Source: CAZPBC01 sp964584775 (GTDB taxonomy: Bacteria; Chlamydiota; Chlamydiia; Chlamydiales; SLFE01). From it: a stretch of 64,000 nucleotides of DNA. Where the stretch lies: NCBI GenBank assembly GCA_964584775.1, contig CAZPBC010000001.1:35526-99525 (forward strand), in the 5' to 3' direction. Position 1 is the stretch's first letter; every line of letters begins with the position of its first letter. The notes below the pieces were generated by a model that did not search any database, was not told where the DNA came from, and saw only the letters and a list, made by a program, of their open reading frames with translations. This document shows, in pieces, positions 1 to 9,476 of the stretch. A program made the position numbers and the translations under genes.

Positions 1-1409
1 TCTTCATTTTTATGGAGTGTTAAAGCAATATCACACTCTGGACATCGGATGCACTCCTGACAATCTTGACAGGTGACACTCGAGTGGTAGCCGCGGCGAT
101 TAAGAAAGAGGAGTGTTTGCTCTCCTCTTTCCATCCGTTCTCGAATCCCTTTCAAAAGAGGATCTGAGAAGAGGGTGAAACTCTTTTCGGGCGTTTGGTA
201 ACGACGCATATCTACTAAGGTGATTTCAGGGAGCTGACTCCCTTCTGCACGGGCATCTAATCTAGAGAGTTGGTACTTGCCTTTCTCCACATTATGAAGG
301 GTTTCTAAGCTCGGCGTTGCAGAGCCCAAGACAACGGTTGCTTGGCTAAAAAACCCTCTCATCACAGCGCAGTCTCGAGCGTGGTAGCAGGGGGCAGCCT
401 CGTTCTGTTTGTAGGCAGACTCATGCTCTTCATCAACAATAATGAGTCCTATGTCCTTTAGTGGAGCAAAGAGAGCGGAGCGGGGGCCCATTGCGACGCG
501 GATCTCGCCGTTTTGGAGCTGGCGCCAAAGTCTCATTCGCTCGCCGCTGGCGTTGCGGTGGTGGAGAAGAGCGAGAGGAGCTTTGAGGCGAGTTGAAAGC
601 CTTTCATACAGCTGTGAGGTGAGTGAAATTTCAGGAACAAGAAAAAGAGCGCTTTTTCCCTGCTTGAGCGCCTCTTGAATCAACTTTAAGTAGACCTCGG
701 TTTTACCACTTCCTGTCACTCCATGGAGAAGGTGGGTGGCAAACTTTCCCTGGTCAAGGCTCTTCTTAATGGTTCCAACCGCCCCTTCCTGTTCGGAGGT
801 GAGTTTCTTCTCCATAGAAAGAAAAAACTCGACGCCTTCTGGGAGAGCCACTTCTGGTTTTTTATGCTCTACAACAACCCAACCCTTTTCCACTAAGGGT
901 TTCAGGGAGGAGTGGCTGGCTTGACACTGGTGGAGAAGTTGTGCGACTAGAACACCGTTTGGATAGAGAAGAAGGGCCTGTAGAAGAGACGCTCCCTTAG
1001 GACTCTTCTTTGAAATGAGAGAGATCTCTTGTTTCGCCTTTTCATTGTCGATGTCTAGACGTGCATAGGCACTCTTTTTTTCTTCTTTTTGTTGCCGGAC
1101 TGCGGTGGGGAGGAAGGTTTTGTAAATCTCTCGAAAACCCACGCCGTAGTAACGGCTCATCCACTTTGCGAGCTCTAAAAGCTCACCGTTTAGCTGAACC
1201 TCTTGGTCGAGTTCTACGACGTCTTGAAGTTTAGCGAAAGAAGAGTGTTCCTTCAGGGCTAAAACGATCCCCCGAGTGAGCTTTTTTCGTAGTGGGACAA
1301 CGACCTGCATCCCCTCAGAGACTTTGTCCACAAGCGTTTCTGGAATACGGTAATCGAGCGACTTGCCCACAAACTGTTCGACGACCACTTCAGCAATTTT
1401 TTTTAGCAT
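1..1409 (-). CDS. priA: Primosomal protein N' (PriA helicase), C-terminus cut by window edge
   Basis: PriA is a superfamily-2 DNA helicase that reloads the replisome at stalled forks. About 469 codons are present, read leftward from an ATG at 1407-1409; the 3' end lies outside the window. The N-terminal part (MLKKIAEVVVEQ...) matches the PriA 3' DNA-end-binding domain. A Walker A motif (GVTGSGKTEVYL) lies near residue 231 and a DEEH Walker B near residue 323. Further on come LGSATPSLE, the FLNRRGYHSS motif, and paired zinc-binding cysteines (CQDCQECIRCPEC) at about residues 443-458. The start lies 11 nt after the stop of the upstream gene, so the two are probably co-transcribed. Identification rests on several ordered PriA-specific motifs and is secure. 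Confidence 0.96.
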   Translation of the reverse strand, partial: MLKKIAEVVVEQFVGKSLDYRIPETLVDKVSEGMQVVVPLRKKLTRGIVLALKEHSSFAKLQDVVELDQEVQLNGELLELAKWMSRYYGVGFREIYKTFLPTAVRQQKEEKKSAYARLDIDNEKAKQEISLISKKSPKGASLLQALLLYPNGVLVAQLLHQCQASHSSLKPLVEKGWVVVEHKKPEVALPEGVEFFLSMEKKLTSEQEGAVGTIKKSLDQGKFATHLLHGVTGSGKTEVYLKLIQEALKQGKSALFLVPEISLTSQLYERLSTRLKAPLALLHHRNASGERMRLWRQLQNGEIRVAMGPRSALFAPLKDIGLIIVDEEHESAYKQNEAAPCYHARDCAVMRGFFSQATVVLGSATPSLETLHNVEKGKYQLSRLDARAEGSQLPEITLVDMRRYQTPEKSFTLFSDPLLKGIRERMERGEQTLLFLNRRGYHSSVTCQDCQECIRCPECDIALTLHKNE

Positions 1410-1420
1410 TGCAGGCCCTC

Positions 1421-2164
1421 TTAAGTCAGATGCAGTTCGCGCTTCAGCTGATTCCAAAGCACTTTCTTCAAGATGAGATCGTGGAGATAGAGATGAGGTT
1501 CTTCGAGAATGAGAAGGGGAGTCTCTTCCAGAAAGTGTCGGTTGTGCTCTTCATCGAAGTTGTAGAGTTCTCGGATTGAGGGCTCTCTCATCAAGCTTTT
1601 GGGAATCAAAAGTAGGCGCTGGCTGTCAGACTGGATCCGCTCCAGGACGCCCGCCGCATCAGCCACCCAGACGATCTCCATTGACAGTTGACGAGACTTG
1701 AGTGCAGCTTGCACCTTTTGGATCCAGTCGCGTGCTCCAGCGTGGTGTGTTGCAGCGAAAAAGAGAACAGGTAAGGTCTTGCAGGGTGTTGCTGCCCGCT
1801 GGTTGGGGTGTTTGAGAGTCGGGCAGACTTCACGCACTTGATTGAAGTGAGAGACAGTGTCGAGATCTTTCTCCTTTTTGTTGAAGGTCTGGATCCAGGG
1901 GTTCTGTTCTCTTTGTGGGGGCTTCTCGACTTTTTCGACTGGGGGAGCCGCCTTCTTCTCACCTGGCCGAGGTGGAATTGATTTCGGAACAGTCGTGATT
2001 TTTTGTGGCTCTACTTTGGGAGGGGTAGGAGGGGAAGGGATAGCTGGGCTAGGAGGGAGCGCTGTTGGGTTTAAAATAATCTTTTGACCCTCTTGCTCGA
2101 AGAGGGTTTTAAAGTCCCTTAGTAGGGATTGAAACTCGAGTGTGAGGGTTTCGGTGCTCTGCAT
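1421..2164 (-). CDS. Conserved hypothetical protein upstream of priA, proline-rich linker
   Basis: A 247-residue protein with no motif I recognise. Residues about 1-30 are predicted helical. Residues about 31-90 are a Pro/Lys/Glu-rich low-complexity linker, and residues about 100-247 look like a compact alpha/beta domain with a Leu-rich C-terminus. There is no signal peptide or membrane segment. It lies 11 nt upstream of priA on the same strand and so is probably in its operon; in Chlamydia a hypothetical gene also sits next to priA, and this may be its counterpart (from memory, not verified). The gene is divergent from the tandem pair starting at 2272. Function unknown; a role linked to replication restart is only suggested by position. 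Confidence 0.8.
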   Translation of the reverse strand: MQSTETLTLEFQSLLRDFKTLFEQEGQKIILNPTALPPSPAIPSPPTPPKVEPQKITTVPKSIPPRPGEKKAAPPVEKVEKPPQREQNPWIQTFNKKEKDLDTVSHFNQVREVCPTLKHPNQRAATPCKTLPVLFFAATHHAGARDWIQKVQAALKSRQLSMEIVWVADAAGVLERIQSDSQRLLLIPKSLMREPSIRELYNFDEEHNRHFLEETPLLILEEPHLYLHDLILKKVLWNQLKRELHLT

Positions 2165-2271
2165 AGATGGTTTGAGTATAAGGGCTCAATAGATTATTTA
2201 AAATAGGGGTTCTCTTTTTCTTTAACGAACAAATTTGCTATGATCTCTAGGTAAATATGAGGAGTTTGTAG

Positions 2272-3687
2272 ATGCAAGTGACGAGTTTTCGACAAGGATT
2301 AGAGATCTGTCTGATGGACCTGGAAAAAAATCAGAGAGATCAGCTTTTAGACTCTTTAAAGCCCGTTCCTCCTCCGTCTGATATGGAGTTTTCCCTTAAT
2401 AATAGGCGAGTCTATTTACTCAGTCTAGAGGATGATGACCGTCTGCGTACGATCCCACAGGTAGCGGAGAAGCTGATTGTGCGTAAGTTGAGTAAAAAAG
2501 AGAAGGGACTGCTTCAAGAGATCAGCAGTGGAGCTCATCCCGTTGTCAGTAAGTACCTGGACACTCAAAGATTGAAGAGATACGCGGAAACGGACGAGAA
2601 TTATGACCGCACTCCGTCAGAATGGCGATCTCAATTAAACTTCATACTTTACTTAAAGAGTAAAGGGTGGTCATATGATCAGCTTTTAGAGTTTTATCAA
2701 CTTGCTCCCTCAGAGCTTTTTTTGGAAGCTTTATGGTATTCAGGAGCTTCTCCTAAACAACTGGAAGGGTTCAAAGAATTTCCAGAAGAGCTTCAAAAGC
2801 TTCTTCTTGCGAATGGTGAGAAGACAAAAGAAAAAGATCTAAGAGACCCTTTAATGATAGGCTATGCACAAGCAGTTTCACTTCTGGTAGTCAGTGGTAA
2901 AATGTCACCAATGCAATGGATGAGGCTCGATGATAAGATTAAAGCGAATTTTATTGCGGCGCCTTTTCTTGCAGAGCACTTAACTAAACTGAAAGATTTT
3001 GAAAGCGTTCTCCAGTTTTTTGAGGGTGACGGTCAAGAAACGATGGCACTTTATATTGCTCGTGCGCTGACGATTGTTAAGATGAGTCAAGGTGGTCAGA
3101 CGTTTGATGAAATACAGCGTGCCCTTCAAAAGGCTGTTCAGCGTGAACAAGCATTTCGTAGTGGTTACCCAGAAAGCTTTAAAAAGCTGGAAGAAAGAGG
3201 GTTTAACTACCTGGAGTACGAGGCTTTCAACGATGAATTCTTGCATCAGATTTTTGAGAATGTGGATTTTTACTTAGAGCTATGGATGGAATATCAAGAA
3301 GCGGGAGCGCGTGCTTTTTGTAAAGAGCATGCGGGTAAAACACTAGACCTGGTTCTTCAACATTCCGAGGCTTTTTTCAGCTTGTTGGGAGCTTATAAGG
3401 CTAGTATTGAAACCGTGTTGATGAAAGATCTATCGCGGTTTTCTGTACTCCTTCAGCACGCTCCCTCGGTAAGAATTTTGGCAATGAAGTGGAATTACAC
3501 AGCAGAACAGCTCATGAGCCTACCTGAGACGCAACTGAACAGAGTCTTGGCGGACCCCGCTTCTTTCGATGCTCAGTTAGTCAATGCGAGTTTCTTCCGT
3601 TCGATCTACCTCTACTTCCGTAAGGCGCTCTCTTGGGTTTTCTACGTCCTGACTTCCCCATTCAGATGGGTCGGCCTATCCACATGA
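2272..3687 (+). CDS. Hypothetical helical-repeat protein, paralogue of the next gene
   Basis: A 471-residue, mostly alpha-helical protein of unknown function without signal peptide. The start ATG has a GAGGAG ribosome site, and an extended -10 element (TGCTATGAT, about 2237-2244) lies upstream. It resembles the following gene: both have N-terminal leucine/proline-rich openings and helical middles, and both end with a shared block (FDAQLVNASFFRSIYLYF here, YDAQLLTAGFFRSIYLHI there). After that block comes a hydrophobic/aromatic tail of about 30 residues that could insert into a membrane or bind a partner. The tandem arrangement points to a local duplication. Such lineage-specific families are common among chlamydial candidate effectors, but nothing in the sequence proves secretion. 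Confidence 0.85.
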   Translation: MQVTSFRQGLEICLMDLEKNQRDQLLDSLKPVPPPSDMEFSLNNRRVYLLSLEDDDRLRTIPQVAEKLIVRKLSKKEKGLLQEISSGAHPVVSKYLDTQRLKRYAETDENYDRTPSEWRSQLNFILYLKSKGWSYDQLLEFYQLAPSELFLEALWYSGASPKQLEGFKEFPEELQKLLLANGEKTKEKDLRDPLMIGYAQAVSLLVVSGKMSPMQWMRLDDKIKANFIAAPFLAEHLTKLKDFESVLQFFEGDGQETMALYIARALTIVKMSQGGQTFDEIQRALQKAVQREQAFRSGYPESFKKLEERGFNYLEYEAFNDEFLHQIFENVDFYLELWMEYQEAGARAFCKEHAGKTLDLVLQHSEAFFSLLGAYKASIETVLMKDLSRFSVLLQHAPSVRILAMKWNYTAEQLMSLPETQLNRVLADPASFDAQLVNASFFRSIYLYFRKALSWVFYVLTSPFRWVGLST

Positions 3688-3739
3688 AATTTTCAAGGTA
3701 GGGTAAATATTAATTCAATGAATTGGTAGATTAAGTGCA

Positions 3740-5236
3740 ATGCAACCGGTAATAGATCTTCCTTACAGTCTCGTTCTTCGAAGCTTTCCTCAGTCTACCA
3801 AAGAGGAACTGAAGTGGACGCAACTAGCTTATCAAAAAATCTTGATGAGTGAAGGTGAGGCGGAACCCTCATTTCCACCAAAGCTCCTGCGTCGTGTTCA
3901 ATGGCTAAAAGAAAATTGTGGACCGGCTGCAATAACAGCAGTTGCAAAGTATTTACTTTCGAAGCCTCTTAAGACAAGGAATGAAATAGAAAGTGAAGAG
4001 CATTATCGGAATTTTGTGCAAGATTTTGGCCTGCCTTTTGAAAGAGATCCAAAAGAGAGATCTCAAGCTTATGATGCAGTCGATTATCTTGTCATGGGAG
4101 TGCCTCTTGACCATTTCAAAAAAATGTCTAGGTTGATGGGTTTTCACCCCGTTCATGCAGCTGATAAAGAGGATTACCTCTATCTCTATTCCAAATCTCT
4201 AGACATTGCTTTGGAACTCGTATCTCGAGATAGCGAAGAGTCTAAACGGCAGGCGCACCAAGCACTGAAGCAGATTGCTTCCCTTCCTGAGTGGGTCAAG
4301 AGCTTTCACATCATCTATGATCATTGTGACCTGACGACCTTCTTGTCTTTGCCACTAGACCGGAGGGCAGCCCTACTTTCACGCCCCGATAAAGCCGCTC
4401 AGCTCTATAACCTTTGCCGCGATTGGAATTTCCCCCATTTGAATTTTTGGCTCTCCTTTCCAGAACATCTGAAATACCTTCGTGGCCAAGACTGGCCTCA
4501 GGAAATTTTGGACACCTTTGTTGATCAAGAAAAGGACTTTTTGGGCTTTGTTGCGATGGTCGAAGAGGGGTTCACAGTGAAGCAGTTCCCCCTTTTAAGC
4601 GGAAAGCCGATTTTTAAAGTGTTGCTAGAGAGTTTTTATGAGTCGATGAGTCTTAGAAAGAAAAAATCTCCAGAAAAGGTCGCTTTAGCAAGAGGGTTCT
4701 CAAAACTGGTCCTAGGAGGATCGCTCCCGCTAACAAAGTGGTTAGAGTTACCTCTGTCTCATTGCCTTAGAGTGACACGAGATCTAAAATCTCCACTGCA
4801 CTTGTATGGACAGCGCTACGTTGATGGATACAAAGTGTTAAGCAAAAGCATGAATGAGGGAAGCCTTCTTCAAATCTTTCGACAATATAACAGGACGGTT
4901 CTTTCAAGCGTCCTCTCTCATCCTAAAGCCTATCTTCAGCTGAGACAGAACTTATGTGCTGGGGTAGTTCAAATCCCATCTGGCGACAAGACTGCGATGA
5001 AACGGGTTGAGGCGATTTTGAGCTCTCCTCAGAGTACAATTGCGCTGATGCGGTCGGGAGTTAAAACAGAACAACTTCATGGACTTTCCTTGGAGCGCCT
5101 CCAAACCGTTCTTCGATATCCGACATCCTACGACGCGCAGCTTCTAACGGCTGGCTTCTTCAGGTCGATCTATCTCCATATCTTTCGATTTATAGGAAAG
5201 ATAGCTGGTTTTCTGCGCGGGCTTTTTTCTTCTTAA
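3740..5236 (+). CDS. Hypothetical helical-repeat protein, paralogue of the preceding gene
   Basis: A 498-residue protein, 52 nt downstream of its paralogue and probably co-transcribed. The ribosome site before the ATG is weak. Predicted helices alternate with short loops. The C-terminus carries the family block YDAQLLTAGFFRSIYLHI followed by a hydrophobic tail ending RGLFSS. The last 47 nt overlap the 3' end of mutS on the other strand, so the hydrophobic tail and the MutS C-terminus are encoded by the same base pairs. No enzyme motif is visible. Function unknown; the gene is judged real from length, codon use and the paralogy. Confidence 0.85.
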   Translation: MQPVIDLPYSLVLRSFPQSTKEELKWTQLAYQKILMSEGEAEPSFPPKLLRRVQWLKENCGPAAITAVAKYLLSKPLKTRNEIESEEHYRNFVQDFGLPFERDPKERSQAYDAVDYLVMGVPLDHFKKMSRLMGFHPVHAADKEDYLYLYSKSLDIALELVSRDSEESKRQAHQALKQIASLPEWVKSFHIIYDHCDLTTFLSLPLDRRAALLSRPDKAAQLYNLCRDWNFPHLNFWLSFPEHLKYLRGQDWPQEILDTFVDQEKDFLGFVAMVEEGFTVKQFPLLSGKPIFKVLLESFYESMSLRKKKSPEKVALARGFSKLVLGGSLPLTKWLELPLSHCLRVTRDLKSPLHLYGQRYVDGYKVLSKSMNEGSLLQIFRQYNRTVLSSVLSHPKAYLQLRQNLCAGVVQIPSGDKTAMKRVEAILSSPQSTIALMRSGVKTEQLHGLSLERLQTVLRYPTSYDAQLLTAGFFRSIYLHIFRFIGKIAGFLRGLFSS

Positions 5237-7703
5237 CGGGGGGAAGTCGCTTCGGTTTTTCAGGAGTGAAGACTTTCTCTGAAGAGCGGTTGTCTTCTAA
5301 CTGCTTGAGTATATCTCCTGAGCGTTCAATCACCCATGAAGGCATCCCTGCGAGCCTTGCGACATGGATTCCCCAGCTGCGGTCGGCTCCACCCGGAAGG
5401 ATCTTGTGTAGGAAGATAATGTGGTCGGCCACTTCCTGGACGGCGATATGATAATTGACTGCCATGGGAACTTTTTCGGGGAGTTTGGTCAACTCAAAAT
5501 AGTGAGTGGCAAAGAGGGTTTTGGCACGTTTACCCTCCGCCGTAAGGAGGAACTCAGCGACGGCCCAAGCAATGGAAATTCCGTCGTAAGTGCTCGTCCC
5601 ACGGCCAATCTCGTCAAGGATGACCAGTGAACGGTCTGTGACATTGTTCAGGATGCTTGCTGTTTCTGCCATTTCGACCATAAAGGTCGATTGACCGCGG
5701 AAAAGGTCGTCACTCGCCCCAATCCGTGTGAAAATTTTGTCGACCAGGCCGATTTTCGCACTCTTTGCGGGAACGAACGAGCCGATTTGAGCCATCAACA
5801 CGATGAGGGCGACTTGACGGATGTAGGTCGATTTACCCGACATGTTGGGACCGGTGATGATCATGAGTTGTTCTTTGCCGTGACTTAAGTTCGCATCGTT
5901 GCAAACGAAGTTCGCTCCTAAAATACGTTCGACGACAGGGTGTCTTCCCTCGACGATCTCTAAATCGTACCCATTTGTGAGCTCAGGGCAAGTATATCCT
6001 TGCTCTTGGGCCACTTTTGCGAAACACTGTAACACATCAAGATAGGCAACCGCTTTTGAGGTCACCTGAACTTCTGCGGCAAAGCCCATCACCTTGGTGC
6101 GGACTTCAGTGAAGAGTTCCGTCTCGAGACGTAAAGCCTCTTCTTCGGCCGAGAGGATTTTTGTTTCATAGGTCTTGAGCTCGGGGCTGATGAAGCGTTC
6201 TGAGTTAGTGAGTGTCTGACGACGAGCAAAGGAGTGGGGCATCTTGTCTGCTTGGCCTTTGGAGACTTCAATGTGATATCCAAAGGCGCGGCTGTAGCCC
6301 ACTTTCAAGGTTTTGATTCCTGTCTGCTCGCGGAGGTGGGTCTGGTAGCAAGCAATCCACGAGTGGCTGTCTTTGCGCAGACGACGGAGCTCGTCGAGCT
6401 TTTCAGAGTAGCCTTCTTGAATGACGTCGCCCTCACCGAGTCGCAGGGCAGGCTCTTCTGCAATCGCCCTTTGAATGAGTTGGGTGAGTTCTGGAAGGGG
6501 ATTCAGCTTCTGCTCGACTTCCTGAAGAAGTGGAGAGAGAGGGAGCGTAGAGAGGAGTGCTTTCAACTCAGCAATCGCTCGGAAACTCTCTGCTAGAGCA
6601 GTGAAATCTCGAGGGGAGACGAGGCGTGATCCAATTTTGGAGATGAGACGCTCGGTGTCGCGGATTTTGCTGGTCATCTCTTCGAGATGTTGCAGCTTGT
6701 CCGGATAGCCAAGAAGTGTGGATACAGCCTCTTGCCGTCCTTGCAGCTTCTCTAAATCGAGAAGTGGTTGCTTGATCCAAGTTTTGAGGAGGCGGCCTCC
6801 CATCGCAGTACGTGTTTGGTTGAGCGTGTAGAAAAGCGTGCTGGTTTTGTTGCTTCCCTGTGGGTCGACAAGCTCCAGGTGCTTTTCTGCAAGGTAGTCC
6901 AGCTCCATGTACTCATCAGAGGTGTAGGTCGAAAGACTCTGAATATGATCGACTGGCTGCATCAGTGTGTCGCGCAGGTAGGTGAGAAGAGCGCCCGCGG
7001 CATTGATCGCAGCCACTTTTGCTTTTAATCCAAATCCATCGACGCTTTGCACTTTGAAGTGCTGGACGAGAGCTTCGTAGGCGAGTTGATGATCGAAGCG
7101 CCAATCGTCATGCGCGGTTGTCAGAAAAGGGGAGAGGGTGTTGAGCTCTTCGAGAAAATCTTTGTGCTTCTCTTTAAATTTATACGACGTGTAACACTCA
7201 GAGGGCTTCAGACGGAGGAGCTCTTGACGTAAGTGTTCAAAACTCTCCATCTCGCTCACTTGGAATTCACCCGTGCTGATATCGATATAGGCAAGACCAA
7301 AGAGAGAGCCAACCTGCGTGAGGCTCACAAAGAAGTTGTTGGAGTGGGCGGGAGTGAGCTGCGAACCCACATGGGCACCCGGCGTCACCACACGGACGAT
7401 TTCTCGCTTCACAAGACCTTTTGTCTTTAAGGGATCGCTCGTCTGCTCTGCAATCGCGACTTTGTATCCTTTTCCAATGAGGCGCTCTATGTAGTTTTCT
7501 ACACTGTGGACTGGGACCCCTGCCATCGGTGTCTCTTGGCGTTTTGTAAGGGTGAGCTCAAGCTCCTTCGACATCACGACGGCATCGTCGTAAAAGGCCT
7601 CATAAAAGTCGCCGAGTTGAAAGAGTAAAAGGGCGTCAGGGCTCTTTTTTTTGCACTCGAACCACTGTGCCATCATAGGTGTTGTGTTGGATGCTGTTGT
7701 CAT
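5190..7703 (-). CDS. mutS: DNA mismatch repair protein MutS
   Basis: MutS recognises mispaired bases and starts mismatch repair as an ATP-dependent clamp. The 837-residue length is normal (E. coli has 853). The mismatch-probing motif GDFYEAF is at residues 31-37, with the Phe-x-Glu pair at 33 and 35. The Walker A motif GPNMSGKST is at 618-626. It is followed by the DEIGRGTSTYDG Walker B/signature region, then a charged C-terminus ending NQLSFL. The start ATG (MTTASNTTPMMAQ) gives the expected N-terminal extent. The 3' end overlaps the convergent gene at 3740-5236 by 47 nt. All catalytic elements appear intact. Confidence 0.98.
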   Translation of the reverse strand: MTTASNTTPMMAQWFECKKKSPDALLLFQLGDFYEAFYDDAVVMSKELELTLTKRQETPMAGVPVHSVENYIERLIGKGYKVAIAEQTSDPLKTKGLVKREIVRVVTPGAHVGSQLTPAHSNNFFVSLTQVGSLFGLAYIDISTGEFQVSEMESFEHLRQELLRLKPSECYTSYKFKEKHKDFLEELNTLSPFLTTAHDDWRFDHQLAYEALVQHFKVQSVDGFGLKAKVAAINAAGALLTYLRDTLMQPVDHIQSLSTYTSDEYMELDYLAEKHLELVDPQGSNKTSTLFYTLNQTRTAMGGRLLKTWIKQPLLDLEKLQGRQEAVSTLLGYPDKLQHLEEMTSKIRDTERLISKIGSRLVSPRDFTALAESFRAIAELKALLSTLPLSPLLQEVEQKLNPLPELTQLIQRAIAEEPALRLGEGDVIQEGYSEKLDELRRLRKDSHSWIACYQTHLREQTGIKTLKVGYSRAFGYHIEVSKGQADKMPHSFARRQTLTNSERFISPELKTYETKILSAEEEALRLETELFTEVRTKVMGFAAEVQVTSKAVAYLDVLQCFAKVAQEQGYTCPELTNGYDLEIVEGRHPVVERILGANFVCNDANLSHGKEQLMIITGPNMSGKSTYIRQVALIVLMAQIGSFVPAKSAKIGLVDKIFTRIGASDDLFRGQSTFMVEMAETASILNNVTDRSLVILDEIGRGTSTYDGISIAWAVAEFLLTAEGKRAKTLFATHYFELTKLPEKVPMAVNYHIAVQEVADHIIFLHKILPGGADRSWGIHVARLAGMPSWVIERSGDILKQLEDNRSSEKVFTPEKPKRLPPVKKKKARAENQLSFL

Positions 7704-7745
7704 GGTTAGAGAGTTTATCAGACCAAGGGTGGCGCTTCAAGGATT

Positions 7746-8030
7746 TCAGCGATAAATGTATTCGAGTTCTTTGTTTTTTTGCCGGCCAAAGATCCTCCAA
7801 TTTAGACGTAAAAGTTCATCGCTAAATGTGATATGACCTAAGTAACTGTCCTCCTCGCAGAGGTAGGAGTCGACGGAGGTGAGGCTCTTTTTTCCTGTCA
7901 CTACTCATAAAAGCGCTTCGCCTGTCCGCGTCCGGTCGATTTTTTTAGAGGAAGAGGCAGATTGAAAGAGATTGAAGAAGTGTTGGAGGTAACCCGTGAA
8001 CCAAGAGAGTGGAAGAGGGTCGTCACTCAT
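7746..8030 (-). pseudogene. Small ORF interrupted by an in-frame TGA
   Basis: Between mutS and the next gene there is a leftward reading frame starting with ATG at 8028-8030 (MSDDPLPLSWFTGYLQHF...). It runs 41 codons to a TGA at 7905-7907, then continues in the same frame for 52 codons (VVTGKKSLTSVDSYLCEED...) to a TGA at 7746-7748. The second part has protein-like composition (HITFSDELLRLNWRIFGR). Together they would make a 94-residue protein lying about 40 nt upstream of mutS. It is most likely a recent pseudogene or a gene with one nonsense change; an unrelated short ORF is also possible. No selenocysteine element was recognised. Confidence 0.45.
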
Positions 8031-8126
8031 ATTGAACTTTCTTTAAAGACTGGTTGATCCAAGTATGTCAACATTCGATGTAAAAATACGACACGTGGCC
8101 TGGTTCATTAAGAGAATCTCTTGTAG

Positions 8127-8164
8127 AAAAAAGAGCTGTAACTTGTTTGGAATCACAGCTCTTT
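8127..8164 (-). terminator. Intrinsic terminator after the 8192-9214 gene
   Basis: Arms AAAGAGCTGT (8130-8139) and ACAGCTCTTT (8155-8164) form a 10-bp stem with a 15-nt loop. Read leftward it is followed by a run of T, as expected for the end of the gene whose stop is at 8192. Confidence 0.75.
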
Positions 8165-8191
8165 AATAGATGGATGAAAGTGGTCTGCTGA

Positions 8192-9214
8192 CTATGTTCT
8201 TTTCTGAACTTCAGCAAAGTCTCTCCACTTTCTGAAAGCATGGTCACGACTTTCCTTCTCGTCTTTTGGCTGGAGGGCAACCAGAAGTTTAGCATATGAG
8301 CCACGAGTTCTGTTGTAAGAGTGGATTTTTCCCTGTTCCACGAGGCAGTCGAGAGCTTTATCGGCCTTTGCTTCTGACCATCTATTTCCCAATACTGCTA
8401 TAGGGTGTGGAGAATCCCCTCTTTCAGCATATCGTGGAAGCTTTTGGTTGATTTCAACAACCATCTTTTCAACATATTCCTTCACCTCAGCTGGTACATC
8501 CTTTAGCGGCGAGATGGTTCTATCTTTAATTTCTTCTTCTCTTTTCAGAATGGTTGTTTTATCTATTTTGCGAACGGGTTGTCCGTCTAATTCCCTATCG
8601 AGCTCATGGTCTGTCATCTCGAAGGCTACAACGATATTCCCCCTGCCCCAATCCGCTGTGAAAGCGATTTGTTCTGTCAAGACTAAGTAGTGGAGAACAG
8701 CCATTTTTTCGCGACACGTTGAGACAATCGTAGTCAGGGCATTACCTCTTACAACCAGGCAACGGCGAGTTTCCGGATCTATAAAATTAGCTGATTTTGG
8801 TTTTGCTAACTCCTGAAGTTTTGTCATCACTTTAGGAGCTAGCTCTTTGACTCTTGCAAGGTCAACTTCCCTTGGATCTCTTAAAATGCAATGCGCTAAA
8901 ACCGTTTGGTAATCGATCGTAGGGGCTTTAGTAGAGGAGGTGATAGAGGCGTTTGGAACAGGAGTGAGGGTGGTGGGGTCTAACACTTCAACTTTCTTTC
9001 CGGGGAAAAAGCCAGCAAAATAGTCTCTGCCAAAGAGTTCCACAACAAATTTATACAGCCTTTGAAAAACGTTGAGCGCGATAGTATGGACTTTTTCATC
9101 AACAGAGAGTAGGTAGGCCCTTCTAAAGTGATAAAATCGTCCTGCTTGAGCGCTCTGTGCTGCCGCTTGGATTTCACTTTGCTGAGTAGATTCAAATGCT
9201 CTAATAGCTGTCAT
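8192..9214 (-). CDS. Hypothetical protein with possible winged-helix-like C-terminus
   Basis: A 340-residue protein that I do not recognise. Its ATG is preceded by an AAGGAG ribosome site. The first 80 residues contain an aromatic-rich segment (VFQRLYKFVVELFGRDYFAGFF) that might be a membrane-associated or helical-hairpin region. The middle is alpha/beta-like (residues about 100-220). Residues about 265-315 (NRWSEAKADKALDCLVEQGKI and the following basic strand) resemble a winged-helix pattern, but this is weak. It stands alone, with its own terminator downstream. Possible lineage-specific accessory protein; function not assigned. Confidence 0.75.
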   Translation of the reverse strand: MTAIRAFESTQQSEIQAAAQSAQAGRFYHFRRAYLLSVDEKVHTIALNVFQRLYKFVVELFGRDYFAGFFPGKKVEVLDPTTLTPVPNASITSSTKAPTIDYQTVLAHCILRDPREVDLARVKELAPKVMTKLQELAKPKSANFIDPETRRCLVVRGNALTTIVSTCREKMAVLHYLVLTEQIAFTADWGRGNIVVAFEMTDHELDRELDGQPVRKIDKTTILKREEEIKDRTISPLKDVPAEVKEYVEKMVVEINQKLPRYAERGDSPHPIAVLGNRWSEAKADKALDCLVEQGKIHSYNRTRGSYAKLLVALQPKDEKESRDHAFRKWRDFAEVQKRT

Positions 9215-9476
9215 GTTAGTAAGCTCCTTTTGTTGGACTTCTTAACTAGAATTTTGTGGGCATGCTATCAGAGAATTGTAAAGATTTGATAAAGCTATAA
9301 AAGTGATTTTTGAAATGACGAAAGTTCAGTAGATTCATGAACCTCTCGCATATAGAAAAATCAGTGACGCAGAGGGGGTTACAGCTCTTTTTAGGAAAGG
9401 AGAATATGCTTTATGGGGCTTTGCTCTGTGATTCGAAGTTTTCATCCCAATATCCAGTACTCATCATTTTTCTTTT

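Noticed and set aside
7905..7907. TGA as a selenocysteine codon
   Set aside because: No SECIS-like hairpin recognised and no selenoprotein family resemblance.
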